DNA of 8,224 nt from an uncultured Alphaproteobacteria bacterium (GCA_937942205.1 CALDFO010000483.1:1-8224); one strand, 5' to 3'. Shown: positions 1 through 6,274, counted from the first letter of the stretch. Notes: generated from the sequence alone by a model not told the origin. Program-made: numbers and translations.

Positions 1-172
1 CCTTCACCGCCTCGAATTCCTCGCGCGGCACGAAATCCATGTCGGCCACCAGCCGTTCCAGCCGCTGGCGCATGAAGGTGTCGATCTCGGCGCGCACACC
101 CTGCGCCATGCCGGCGGCGTCGGTGAAGGCTTTGGCTACGCCGTCCAGGAAGGGATTGTCGGTCTGCGCCAT
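1..172 (-). CDS. ubiK: Ubiquinone biosynthesis accessory factor UbiK (BMFP/DUF526 family), N-terminal part
   Basis: Only the first 57 codons are in the window; the gene continues past the left edge. It begins MAQTDNPFLDGVAKAFTDAA and continues through AGMAQGVRAEIDTFMRQRLE to VPREEFEAVK. This is the typical opening of the small (about 80-100 residue) UbiK/YqiC/BMFP family: an amphipathic N-terminal helix, then an R-x-R-x-E helix leading into 'REEFE', which normally enters a C-terminal coiled coil that is not visible here. Family members are membrane-associated trimers that assist aerobic ubiquinone synthesis. The start is supported by a strong GGAGG Shine-Dalgarno 5 nt upstream on the minus strand. 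The gene is divergent from lgt, an arrangement I recall from other alphaproteobacteria. Identity is fairly secure by sequence style; function in this organism is inferred from the family. Confidence 0.85.
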   Translation of the reverse strand, partial: MAQTDNPFLDGVAKAFTDAAGMAQGVRAEIDTFMRQRLERLVADMDFVPREEFEAVK

Positions 173-195
173 GGGAACCTCCGTTGGTCGGTTTC

Positions 196-224
196 TATAT
201 GGAGAAGGGGTTGGCTTGGCACAA
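196..224 (-). promoter_or_regulatory. Candidate ubiK promoter
   Basis: Read on the minus strand there is TTGTGC (219-224), a 17-bp spacer, then CATATA (196-201), about 24 bp upstream of the ubiK start codon. This fits a housekeeping sigma-70-type promoter with a short leader containing the GGAGG ribosome binding site. The -35 box lies inside the palindrome at 214-235. Assigned by eye only. Confidence 0.4.
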
Positions 225-235
225 GTATGCCAAGC
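214..235. repeat. 8-bp perfect inverted repeat over the ubiK -35 region
   Basis: GCTTGGCA (214-221), spacer CAAGTA, TGCCAAGC (228-235). The arms are perfect, with a 6-nt centre and a dyad spacing compatible with a dimeric regulator site. It covers the proposed ubiK -35 box and sits in the divergent spacer before lgt. It could also form a small hairpin in a transcript. No regulator can be named. Confidence 0.45.
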
Positions 236-315
236 TGCCGGGAAATTCCTCCCGCCCTCTTCTTTTGGTCGCACGGGCGACGCTCCTCGCTGCGCTCCGG
301 GCTGCCCGATGCTCC

Positions 316-344
316 TTGACACAAGCATCCAACCCTTGCGATCT
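316..344 (+). promoter_or_regulatory. Candidate lgt promoter (consensus -35, weak -10)
   Basis: A perfect TTGACA lies at 316-321. At the usual 17-bp distance the next hexamer is CGATCT (339-344), a poor -10. A start of transcription at the normal distance from this -35 would fall near 351, the proposed lgt ATG. That fits the absence of a Shine-Dalgarno before that ATG. Upstream, about 240-310 holds a GC-rich stretch with a GGGC/GCCC dyad and no convincing gene. Confidence 0.3.
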
Positions 345-350
345 GGCCGC

Positions 351-1229
351 ATGGTTCAGGCGCTGCTGCCCTTTCCCCAGATCGACCCGGTGCTGCTGCA
401 GATCGGCCCGCTGGCGATCCGCTGGTACGCCATCGCCTATATCGTCGGCATCGTGCTGGCCTGGTGGGGCATCCTGCGGGTACTGCGGAACAAGGCGCTG
501 TGGGCCGCGCCGCCCTTCCGGGGCAAGCCCGCCGCCACCGAGGACCAGATCGGCGATCTGGTGGTCTGGGCCACCATCGGCATCATTCTGGGCGGGCGGC
601 TGGGCTGGGTGCTGATCTACGGCACCGTCCTGTGCAGCGTCACGCCCAACTATGCCGCCTTCTGCGACGGGCTGCCGCTGGGCTTCATCACCGATCCCCT
701 GCGCATCGTCGCCGCCTGGGAAGGCGGCATGTCCTTTCATGGCGGCCTGCTGGGCGTGGTGATCGCGGTCTGGCTGTTCTGCCGCCGCCGCAAGCTGGCG
801 CTGCTGCCGATCGCCGATCTGGCCTGCGCCTTCGCGCCGCTGGCCATCTTCCTGGTGCGGATCGCCAACTTCATCAATGACGAACTCTGGGGCCGCGTCA
901 CCGATGTGCCCTGGGCGATGATCTTCCCGCGCGGCGGGCCGCTGCCGCGCCATCCCAGCCAACTCTATGAGGCGGCGCTGGAAGGCCTGCTGCTGTTCAT
1001 CATCCTGCAGGTGGCGCTGCGCGTCTTCCACGCCCACAAGCGTCCCGGCCTGCTGTCGGCGATCTTCTTCGCCGGATACGGCACCTTCCGATTCATCTGT
1101 GAATTCTTCCGCGAGCCGGACACCCAGTTCATCGGCCCCATCAGCATGGGCATGGCGCTGTCCATCCCGGTCTGGATCGGCGCGGGTCTGCTGTTCTGGG
1201 CGGCGCTGCGCAAGCCGAAAGCGGCATGA
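351..1229 (+). CDS. lgt: Prolipoprotein diacylglyceryl transferase
   Basis: Encodes 292 residues, a normal length for Lgt, the inner-membrane enzyme that moves diacylglycerol from phosphatidylglycerol to the lipobox cysteine of prolipoproteins. It is strongly hydrophobic with about seven predicted membrane segments. Family landmarks are in order: RWYAIAY (24-30, conserved Tyr26), GGRLGWVLIY (81-90), GGMSFHGGLLGV (125-136, His130), RIANFINDELWG (170-181, matching essential Arg143/Asn146/Glu151/Gly154 of E. coli Lgt), HPSQLYEAALEG (201-212) and FRFICEFFREPD (246-257, matching Arg239/Glu243). The usual NGELWG is NDELWG here. I chose the ATG at 351 because the protein then starts MVQALLPFPQIDPV, as in homologues. 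In-frame ATGs at 309 and 39 would add unrelated sequence. There is no clear Shine-Dalgarno. The stop overlaps the next start (ATGA). Confidence 0.95.
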   Translation: MVQALLPFPQIDPVLLQIGPLAIRWYAIAYIVGIVLAWWGILRVLRNKALWAAPPFRGKPAATEDQIGDLVVWATIGIILGGRLGWVLIYGTVLCSVTPNYAAFCDGLPLGFITDPLRIVAAWEGGMSFHGGLLGVVIAVWLFCRRRKLALLPIADLACAFAPLAIFLVRIANFINDELWGRVTDVPWAMIFPRGGPLPRHPSQLYEAALEGLLLFIILQVALRVFHAHKRPGLLSAIFFAGYGTFRFICEFFREPDTQFIGPISMGMALSIPVWIGAGLLFWAALRKPKAA

Positions 1230-2341
1230 CCCTGAAATCGCGCATCGCCGCGCTGATCGCAGCGCAGGGGCCCATGTCGGTGGCCCAGTTCATGACCATC
1301 GCCCTGCTCGATCCGCGGGACGGCTATTACGCCACCCGCGATCCCATCGGGGCCAAGACAGACGACAAACACGGCGACTTCATCACCGCGCCGGAAATCA
1401 GCCAGATGTTCGGCGAGATGCTGGGGCTGTGGCTGGTCCAGGCCTGGGCCGATCAGGGCTGCCCGAAAAATCCCCGGCTGGTGGAATTGGGGCCGGGGCG
1501 CGGCACCCTGATGGCCGACATCCTGCGCACCGCCGCGGTGGCGCCCGATTTCCTGGCCGATCTGGAGGTGGTGCTGGTCGAGGCCAGCCCGGTGCTGCAA
1601 CAGGTCCAGGCCGAAACGCTGCGCGGAGGGGAGGACGGCCGGATGGCCGCCGACATTTCCTGGCAGCATCAGTTCGATCACAGCCTGGCCGACCGGCCGC
1701 TGTTCCTGGTGGCCAATGAATTCTTCGACGCCCTGCCGGTGCGCCAGTATGTGCGCACCGAACGCGGCTGGTGCGAGCGCATGGTGACGCTGGACGGTGC
1801 GGGCGAGCTGACCTTCGCGCTGGCGCCGGTGCCCGCGCCGCCCGGCCTGGTGCCCGCCGACCGCGCAGGCGCGCCCCTCGGCGGGGTTTATGAAACCGCG
1901 CCCGCATCGCTGGCCCTGGCCGAGGAGATCGCCGCCGTCATCGCCGCCAAGGGCGGCGCGGCGCTGCTGGTGGATTACGGCTATGAGGCGGCGCTGGGCT
2001 TTTCGGAGACTTTGCAGGCGGTCAGCGGCCATCGCTTCGCCGAGGCGCTGGCCGAGCCGGGGGCGGACGATCTGTCCGCCCATGTGGACTTTGCGGCCCT
2101 GGCCCAGGCCGGGCGGCGCGGCGGCGCCACCGTGCTGGGGCCGGTGACGCAGGGCCTGTTCCTGGCCGGGATCGGGCTGACCGACCGCGCCGGACAGTTG
2201 ATCAAGGCCAACCCCGACAGCGCCGACAGCGTGATCGCCGCCACCGAACGGCTGATCGGTCATGACCAGATGGGGCGCCTGTTCAAGGCGCTGGCCTTCC
2301 TGCCGCCGTCCATCAGCGGCGCGGCGGGGTTCACGCCATGA
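1226..2341 (+). CDS. Class I SAM-dependent methyltransferase, MidA/NDUFAF7 (DUF185) family
   Basis: Encodes 371 residues. Visible family blocks are: MSVAQFMTIALLDPRDGYY (17-35), GDFITAPEISQMFGEMLGLWL (50-70), the SAM-binding glycine motif ELGPGRGT (87-94), the acidic end of the second strand VEASPVLQ (118-125), ANEFFDALPVRQ (163-174), LLVDYGYE (247-254), DDLSAHVDFAAL (281-292) and QMGRLFKALAF (348-358). This matches the DUF185 family. Its mitochondrial member NDUFAF7 symmetrically dimethylates an arginine of complex I subunit NDUFS2 (NuoD homologue) during assembly. A role on the bacterial NuoD is inference; substrates of bacterial members are poorly established. Start and stop overlap lgt and pgeF by ATGA, so translation is probably coupled. 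No strong Shine-Dalgarno precedes it. Confidence 0.92.
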   Translation: MTLKSRIAALIAAQGPMSVAQFMTIALLDPRDGYYATRDPIGAKTDDKHGDFITAPEISQMFGEMLGLWLVQAWADQGCPKNPRLVELGPGRGTLMADILRTAAVAPDFLADLEVVLVEASPVLQQVQAETLRGGEDGRMAADISWQHQFDHSLADRPLFLVANEFFDALPVRQYVRTERGWCERMVTLDGAGELTFALAPVPAPPGLVPADRAGAPLGGVYETAPASLALAEEIAAVIAAKGGAALLVDYGYEAALGFSETLQAVSGHRFAEALAEPGADDLSAHVDFAALAQAGRRGGATVLGPVTQGLFLAGIGLTDRAGQLIKANPDSADSVIAATERLIGHDQMGRLFKALAFLPPSISGAAGFTP

Positions 2342-3162
2342 GCGCCATCACGCGGCTGGAAGCGGCCGGCCTCAAGGCGCCGGGCATCGCGCACGGCTTT
2401 TTCGGCATTTCCGGCGGCGTGTCGGAGGGGCTGTACGCCTCGCTCAATTGCGGCCCCGGCTCGCGGGACGATGTGGACAAGGTGACGGAGAATCGCCGCC
2501 GGGTGGCCCAGGCCCTGGGCGCGGATCTGCGGCTGGTCAGCCTGTCGCAGATTCACAGTTCCATCGTCCACATTTTGCCTGCCGGGGAGGACAAGCGCGA
2601 AGGCGACGGCATGGTCACCGCCACGCCCGGCCTGGCGCTGGGCATCCTGACCGCCGACTGCGCGCCGGTGCTGCTGGCCGACGCCGAGGCGGGCGTGATC
2701 GGCGCGGCCCATGCGGGCTGGAAGGGCGCGGTGGGCAGCAAGGAAGGCGGCGGCGTACTGGAAGCCGTGCTGGACGCCATGGAAAGGCTGGGGGCGCGGC
2801 GCGAGGCCATCGTCGCGGCCATCGGCCCCTGCATCAGCCAGTCCAATTATGAAGTGGGCTGGGAAATGCGCAACAAGGTGCTGGAAGGCGGCCTCCGGAT
2901 GCGCAAATTCTTCATGCCCAGCGACCGGGAAGGTCATTACCGCTTCGCCTTGGAAGCGTATGTCGCCCACCGCCTGGCCGCCGCGGGCGCGGGCCGGGTC
3001 GAAACGCTGGGCGTCTGCACCTATCCCCAGGGCAGCGGTTTTTTCAGCTTCCGGCGCACAACCCATGCGGGCGAAGCCGATTACGGACGGCAGATTTCGG
3101 CCATCGCGCTGCTGGAGCGGCGTGGCGATACGCCGGTTGCGCCCCTGGATATCAGCGGCTAA
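2338..3162 (+). CDS. pgeF: Peptidoglycan editing factor PgeF (YfiH/laccase-domain family)
   Basis: Encodes 274 residues, close to the family norm. The metal/catalytic triad of the YfiH fold is present: His73 in SQIHSSIVH, Cys108 in [10 protein letters not shown] and His125 in [11 protein letters not shown]. Other conserved blocks are [20 protein letters not shown] (20-39), the GDGMVT box (89-94), [13 protein letters not shown] (162-174) and [19 protein letters not shown] (236-254). Older annotations call this family polyphenol oxidase. E. coli members edit the L-Ala position of peptidoglycan precursors, and others show purine nucleoside phosphorylase/deaminase activity. The glycine normally after QxH is Ser74 here, a minor change. 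It is the third gene of the lgt operon, starting in an ATGA overlap. The -10 of a candidate prs promoter overlaps its TAA stop. Confidence 0.93.
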   Translation: MSAITRLEAAGLKAPGIAHGFFGISGGVSEGLYASLNCGPGSRDDVDKVTENRRRVAQALGADLRLVSLSQIHSSIVHILPAGEDKREGDGMVTATPGLALGILTADCAPVLLADAEAGVIGAAHAGWKGAVGSKEGGGVLEAVLDAMERLGARREAIVAAIGPCISQSNYEVGWEMRNKVLEGGLRMRKFFMPSDREGHYRFALEAYVAHRLAAAGAGRVETLGVCTYPQGSGFFSFRRTTHAGEADYGRQISAIALLERRGDTPVAPLDISG

Positions 3163-3164
3163 AA
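3137..3164 (+). promoter_or_regulatory. Candidate prs promoter inside the end of pgeF
   Basis: TTGCGC (3137-3142), 16-bp spacer, CTAAAA (3159-3164), embedded as GGCTAAAAGC. The same pattern with the same spacing occurs before rplY at 5506-5533. The -10 overlaps the pgeF stop codon. Transcription from about 3171 would give prs a leader of roughly 113 nt that includes the whole folded element at 3195-3277. Confidence 0.4.
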
Positions 3165-3194
3165 GCCCGTCATTAAAGTTTCATCGGGGCTGTG

Positions 3195-3277
3195 CACCTC
3201 CCTCCCCGGCGCGCAAGGCGCGCTTGCATCGGGGAGGTGGCCTTAGCCGGCCCACGGGCCGGCGAAGGCCGGAGGGG
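3195..3277 (+). repeat. GC-rich palindromic element with three-way-junction potential, containing the prs ribosome binding site
   Basis: Three stems can form together. The outer stem is CCTCC (3197-3201) with GGAGG (3271-3275). Hairpin 1 is CTCCCCG (3202-3208) with CGGGGAG (3230-3236), with an inner GCGCGC-AAG-GCGCGC hairpin (3209-3223). Hairpin 2 is GGCCTT (3239-3244) with AAGGCC (3265-3270), an A/G mismatch, then GCCGGCCC (3246-3253) with GGGCCGGC (3256-3263). The GGAGGGG at 3271-3277 is also the Shine-Dalgarno of prs, 8 nt from its ATG. The layout (CTCCCC hairpin, then a GCGAAG-containing hairpin, then GAGGGG) matches the reverse complement of the element at 4249-4345. It looks like a REP-type dispersed intergenic repeat. 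Confidence 0.65.
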
Positions 3278-3283
3278 CAAGAC

Positions 3284-4234
3284 ATGAGCGGATCGCGGGG
3301 TATGCGCCTCATCACCGGCAACGCCAACCGTCCGCTGGCCGACGCCATCAGCAGCCATCTGGGCATCGTGCCGGTCAAGGCCGATGTGCGCCGCTTCTCC
3401 GACGACGAAGTGTTCGTCGAGGTGCAGGAGAATGTGCGCGGCGAGGATATGTTCGTCATCCAGTCCACCAGCGCCCCGGCCAACGACAATCTGATGGAAC
3501 TGCTGATCTGCATCGACGCGCTGCGCCGCGCGTCGGCCCGGCGCATCACCGCCGTGATCCCCTATTTCGGTTACGCCCGGCAGGACCGCAAGGTGGGCCC
3601 GCGCACGCCCATTTCCGCCAAGCTGGTCGCCAACCTGATCACCGAGGCGGGCGCCAACCGCGTGCTGACCGTCGACCTTCATGCCGGGCAGATTCAGGGC
3701 TTTTTCGACATTCCCACCGACAATCTGTTCGCCCAGCCGGTGATCGTGAAGGATATATTGGAGCATCTGGGCGGCAAGGAGCCCATGGTGGTGTCGCCCG
3801 ATGTGGGCGGCGTGGTGCGCGCCCGTTCGCTGGCGCGCCGCCTCAACACCGACCTGGCCATCGTGGACAAGCGCCGCGAGCGCGCCGGGGTGTCGGAAGT
3901 GATGAACATCATCGGCGAAGTGCAGGGCCGCCCCTGCATCCTGATCGACGATATCGTCGATTCGGGCGGCACCCTGTGCAACGCCGCCGAGGCGCTGCTG
4001 AACAACGGCGCCACCGAGGTCTATGCCTATTGCACCCATGGCGTGCTGTCGGGCAAGGCGGTGGAGCGCATCCAGAATTCGCGCCTGAAATCCATGGTGG
4101 TGACCGACACCATCGCCGTCACGCCTGCCCAGTCGGCCTGCGCCAATATCCGCATCATCTCCATCGCCCCGCTGCTGGGCGAGGCGATGCGCCGCATCAA
4201 CAACGAAGCGTCGGTTTCCAGTCTTTTTGATTAG
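3284..4234 (+). CDS. prs: Ribose-phosphate pyrophosphokinase (PRPP synthetase)
   Basis: Encodes 316 residues, the normal class I length. It transfers pyrophosphate from ATP to ribose 5-phosphate to make PRPP for purines, pyrimidines, His, Trp and NAD. Landmarks: [16 protein letters not shown] (38-53), the ATP-binding flexible loop [10 protein letters not shown] (94-103), the PRPP synthetase signature [15 protein letters not shown] (127-141, catalytic His133), DKRR (195-198, catalytic Lys196), and the PRPP-binding loop [14 protein letters not shown] (218-231). I chose the ATG at 3284 because GGAGGGG lies 8 nt upstream and the protein then starts at the usual place. An ATG at 3302 would remove six residues and has no better site. 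Upstream in-frame sequence is antisense-like or out-of-frame pgeF and is not used. The gene is flanked on both sides by related palindromic elements. Confidence 0.97.
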   Translation: MSGSRGMRLITGNANRPLADAISSHLGIVPVKADVRRFSDDEVFVEVQENVRGEDMFVIQSTSAPANDNLMELLICIDALRRASARRITAVIPYFGYARQDRKVGPRTPISAKLVANLITEAGANRVLTVDLHAGQIQGFFDIPTDNLFAQPVIVKDILEHLGGKEPMVVSPDVGGVVRARSLARRLNTDLAIVDKRRERAGVSEVMNIIGEVQGRPCILIDDIVDSGGTLCNAAEALLNNGATEVYAYCTHGVLSGKAVERIQNSRLKSMVVTDTIAVTPAQSACANIRIISIAPLLGEAMRRINNEASVSSLFD

Positions 4235-4248
4235 CCTGTTTTAGTTAC

Positions 4249-4345
4249 CCCCCTCTGTCGCAACTCGGTCCGCTTCGCAGACCCATCGTTGCGACATCTC
4301 CCCCCGCAAGGGGCGCTGCGCGCCGCGGGGGGAGAATGCAGGGGG
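4249..4345 (-). repeat. Second palindromic element, inverted relative to the one before prs
   Basis: The outer stem is CCCCCT (4249-4254) with AGGGGG (4340-4345). Hairpin A is GTCGCAAC (4257-4264) with GTTGCGAC (4288-4295), containing a further GGTC/GACC stem around GCTTCGC. Hairpin B is CTCCCCCCGC (4298-4307) with GCGGGGGGAG (4325-4334), ten perfect pairs, plus an inner GGCGC-TGC-GCGCC. Read on the minus strand, the order is CTCCCC hairpin, GGGGAGATGTC, GCGAAG hairpin, GAGGGG, the same plan as 3195-3277 on the plus strand. It fills most of the 131-bp prs-to-GST gap. No T-run follows, so it is not a classical intrinsic terminator, though it could protect or attenuate transcripts. Confidence 0.65.
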
Positions 4346-4365
4346 AGAAAACGGAAGGAACCGCC

Positions 4366-5001
4366 ATGCTCAAGCTGTTCTATGCTCCCGGCGCCTGCTC
4401 GCTGGCGCCGCATATCGCGCTGTATGAGGCCGGTGCCGACTTCGAGGCGGTGCGGCTGGACCTGAAGGCGGGCGACCAGCGCCAGCCCGATTATATCGCC
4501 GTCAATCCCAAGGGCCGGGTGCCCGCGCTGGTGACGCCGCGCGGCACCCTGACCGAGGCGCCGGTGATCCTGGGCTGGATCGCCGAGCAATTTCCCGCCC
4601 AGCGCCTGAAACCGGAGGGCGATGACTTCGCCGTCAGCCAGATGCTGTCCTTCAATGCCTATCTGGCCAGCACGGTGCATGTGAGCTTCGGCCATCTGAT
4701 CCGGCCCGAACGCTATGCCGACAGCGAGGCCGCCTGCGCTGAAATAAAGGCCAAGACGCCGGCCAACCTCGAACTGCAACTGGGACTGGTCGAGGAGACG
4801 CTGGCCGATGGCCGCCCCTGGGCGATGGGCGAACAATACACCGTGGCCGACGCCTACCTGTATGTCTTCGCCCGCTGGCTGGAACGCCCGGGCGCGGGCG
4901 GTATCGCCCCTTTCCCGCGCCTCAAGGCGCACCGCGGCCGGATGCAGCAGCGCCCGGCGGTCGCGGCGGCCCTGGCGGCGGAAGACATACTTACGGTTTA
5001 G
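4366..5001 (+). CDS. Glutathione S-transferase, beta-class-like
   Basis: Encodes 211 residues, typical for a cytosolic GST. The N-terminal thioredoxin-fold domain opens MLKLFYAPGACSLAPHIALY, with Cys11 at the place of the catalytic Cys10 of beta-class enzymes such as Proteus mirabilis GST B1-1. NPKGRVPAL (47-55, with the cis-Pro) and TEAPVILGWIAEQF (63-76, the glutathione gamma-glutamyl contact region) follow. The C-terminal helical domain has His105 near the beta-class His106 and the N-capping segment YTVADAYLYVFARW (158-171). The start at 4366 is set by the N-terminal beta strand and by GGAAGGAA 5 nt upstream. An in-frame ATG at 4336 lies in the palindromic element and would add ten unlikely residues. 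The physiological substrate cannot be told. The gene converges on the DUF1761 gene with a 22-bp gap. Confidence 0.92.
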   Translation: MLKLFYAPGACSLAPHIALYEAGADFEAVRLDLKAGDQRQPDYIAVNPKGRVPALVTPRGTLTEAPVILGWIAEQFPAQRLKPEGDDFAVSQMLSFNAYLASTVHVSFGHLIRPERYADSEAACAEIKAKTPANLELQLGLVEETLADGRPWAMGEQYTVADAYLYVFARWLERPGAGGIAPFPRLKAHRGRMQQRPAVAAALAAEDILTV

Positions 5002-5033
5002 GCTGGCTGTTTAGGCCCGCCGCTTAAGCCAGC
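5002..5033. terminator. Weak dyad between convergent genes
   Basis: GCTGGCT (5002-5008) pairs perfectly with AGCCAGC (5027-5033) around an 18-nt loop, exactly where GST and the convergent gene end. It overlaps the last codons of the minus-strand gene. There is no T-tract on either strand, so a bidirectional terminator role is only a suggestion. Confidence 0.2.
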
Positions 5034-5431
5034 GCGGCGATCAGCGCGCCCTGGATGGCGGCGACCATGATCCAGTGCGCCGCGTCGATCAGGATCACCA
5101 GCCAGCCCTGGCCGTGGAACATATGGTTGACCAGCACGCTGGTGGCCATGAAGCCGATCCCCACCGTCAGGCCCGCCAGGGCGCCTTCGGCCACCGTCAT
5201 CACCCCCAACATGCCCATGCCCAGCAGAAGCTGATGCATCACCGTGGCCATCACCAGGGCGGCCACCAGGGCGATCGCCAGCGGCGCCAGCGGCATTTTC
5301 TTGTCCTTGCAGGCTTGCGGGTCCAGGCCCCGCGCCCGCAGCCAGACCTTGCCCAGGACCGTGTACCAGACGGCCCCGAAGACCCAGCCCGCGAGCCCCG
5401 CGGCCAGGACGGATGTGATGGCAACCGGCAT
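5024..5431 (-). CDS. Small membrane protein, DUF1761 family
   Basis: Encodes 135 residues with about four predicted membrane helices (roughly 5-27, 48-70, 74-97 and 110-134). Landmarks resemble DUF1761: an N-terminal helix with GWVFGAVWYTVLGKVWL (15-31) and a late GFMATSVLVNHMFHGQGW segment (93-110), followed by an AAHW helix. The family has no established biochemical function, so none is proposed. The start is supported by AGGGGAG 5 nt upstream on the minus strand. It is the only complete minus-strand gene here, standing between GST and rplY and divergent from rplY. Other small four-helix families cannot be wholly excluded. Confidence 0.75.
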   Translation of the reverse strand: MPVAITSVLAAGLAGWVFGAVWYTVLGKVWLRARGLDPQACKDKKMPLAPLAIALVAALVMATVMHQLLLGMGMLGVMTVAEGALAGLTVGIGFMATSVLVNHMFHGQGWLVILIDAAHWIMVAAIQGALIAALA

Positions 5432-5476
5432 GTGAACTCCCCTGTTCCCCTCTGCGGCGGCAGGCTAGCACGAGCC

Positions 5477-5496
5477 GGGGCGCGGCGAAGCGCCCC
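5477..5496. repeat. Perfect hairpin in the divergent spacer before rplY
   Basis: GGGGCGC (5477-5483), loop GGCGAA, GCGCCCC (5490-5496): a perfect 7-bp G/C stem. It lies between the DUF1761 start and the proposed rplY -35 box. It could be a structured part of the DUF1761 leader or a protein site. Confidence 0.35.
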
Positions 5497-5505
5497 TCCG
5501 TCCGG

Positions 5506-5533
5506 TTGCGCCTGGCAGGGCAAACCGCTACAA
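5506..5533 (+). promoter_or_regulatory. Candidate rplY promoter
   Basis: TTGCGC (5506-5511), 16-bp spacer, CTACAA (5528-5533), within CGCTACAAGC. It resembles the alphaproteobacterial housekeeping pattern recalled from Caulobacter (TTGACG-type -35, GCTANAWC -10). The same arrangement precedes prs. The leader from about 5540 to 5585 contains a small CCCC-TTT-GGGG hairpin (5551-5561) and the AGAGGA ribosome binding site at 5571-5576. Confidence 0.45.
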
Positions 5534-5585
5534 GCCGCCTCTTTCGGGGCCCCCTTTGGGGTCTGGGATCAGAGGAAACTGGAAA

Positions 5586-6248
5586 ATGTCGAAGAATCAG
5601 GAACTTAAGGTTGAAGCGCGCGAAGGTCGCGGCAAGGGTCCGTCCTATCAGGCGCGCCAGAAGGGCCTGATTCCGGGCGTGATCTATGGCGGCAATGACG
5701 AACCGCAGACCATCAATGTAGATGCCCGCACGCTGGAGCGCCATGTCGAGGCCGGCCACTTCCTGACCACCCTGTTCAACCTGGACATTGGCGGCAAGAC
5801 GACCCGCGCCATTCCGCGCCAGGTGCAGCTCGACCCGGTGACCGACCGCCCGGTGCATGTGGACTTCCTGCGCCTGGCCGAAGGCGCCACCGTGCGCCTG
5901 GAAATCCCCGTCCAGTATCGCGGCCAGGAAGTCTCGCCCGGCCTGAAGAAGGGCGGCGTGCTGAACATCGTGCGCCGCTCCCTGGGCCTGTCCTGCCCCG
6001 CCGAGACCATTCCCAACACCATCGTGGTGGATGTCTCCAAGCTGGACATCAATGAGTCCGTCCATATCAGCAACCTGGACCTGCCCGAAGGCGTCAAGCC
6101 GCTGATCCGGGGCCGGGACTTCACGGTCTGCTCGGTCGTGGCCCCGACCACCATGCGCGAGGAAGTGAAGGCCGCCGATGCCGCCGCCGCGGCGCCTGCC
6201 GCGGGCGCCGCCGCCGCCAAGCCCGCCGCCACGCCGGCCAAGAAGTAA
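5586..6248 (+). CDS. rplY: 50S ribosomal protein L25/general stress protein Ctc
   Basis: Encodes 220 residues, the long two-domain L25/CTC form. The N-terminal 5S-rRNA-binding L25 domain covers about 1-95 with GRGKGPSYQARQKGLIPGVI (14-33), IYGG (33-36) and the DPVTDRPVHVDFLRL block (83-97). The beta-rich TL5 C-terminal domain covers about 100-190 with IPVQYRGQEVSPGLKKGGVL (107-126). The tail (about 196-220) is almost only Ala, Pro and Lys, a low-complexity extension. The start at 5586 is favoured over an in-frame TTG at 5556 because AGAGGA lies 9 nt upstream and the protein begins as in homologues. L25 stabilises 5S rRNA in the large subunit. It is followed by pth, a common partner. Confidence 0.96.
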   Translation: MSKNQELKVEAREGRGKGPSYQARQKGLIPGVIYGGNDEPQTINVDARTLERHVEAGHFLTTLFNLDIGGKTTRAIPRQVQLDPVTDRPVHVDFLRLAEGATVRLEIPVQYRGQEVSPGLKKGGVLNIVRRSLGLSCPAETIPNTIVVDVSKLDINESVHISNLDLPEGVKPLIRGRDFTVCSVVAPTTMREEVKAADAAAAAPAAGAAAAKPAATPAKK

Positions 6249-6274
6249 GGATCGCTTTCCCGGATAGGGGATTT

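Noticed and set aside
216..233. Sigma-54 promoter
   Set aside because: The -12 element reads CC instead of the near-invariant GC, and the resemblance follows from the palindrome; mentioned only as a near match.
268..310. Imperfect GGGC...GCCC dyad with a GCGAGGAGCG-type segment (minus strand) that recurs at about 6293-6302
   Set aside because: Only about ten shared bases of a common SD-like, GC-rich pattern; not enough to call a repeat.
184..615. Plus-strand frame beginning MVGFYMEKGLAWHKYAK in the ubiK-lgt spacer
   Set aside because: After about 50 codons it becomes an Arg/Ser/Pro-rich out-of-frame reading of lgt, and it crosses the lgt start. A short native peptide at 199-350 is not supported by a stop or conservation.
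965..2263. 432-codon open frame on the minus strand opposite the methyltransferase and lgt end
   Set aside because: Rich in Gly, Arg, Gln and His with no domain-like pattern; a shadow of high-GC third positions opposite two well-recognised genes.
2711..3283. Apparent 191-residue N-terminal extension of prs
   Set aside because: It is an out-of-frame reading of pgeF and the repeat. The Prs domain starts at 3284 with a proper ribosome binding site.
4298..4345. 10-bp perfect G/C hairpin after prs as a rho-independent terminator
   Set aside because: No T-tract follows on the plus strand, and the hairpin is one limb of the larger repeat; kept as a repeat instead.
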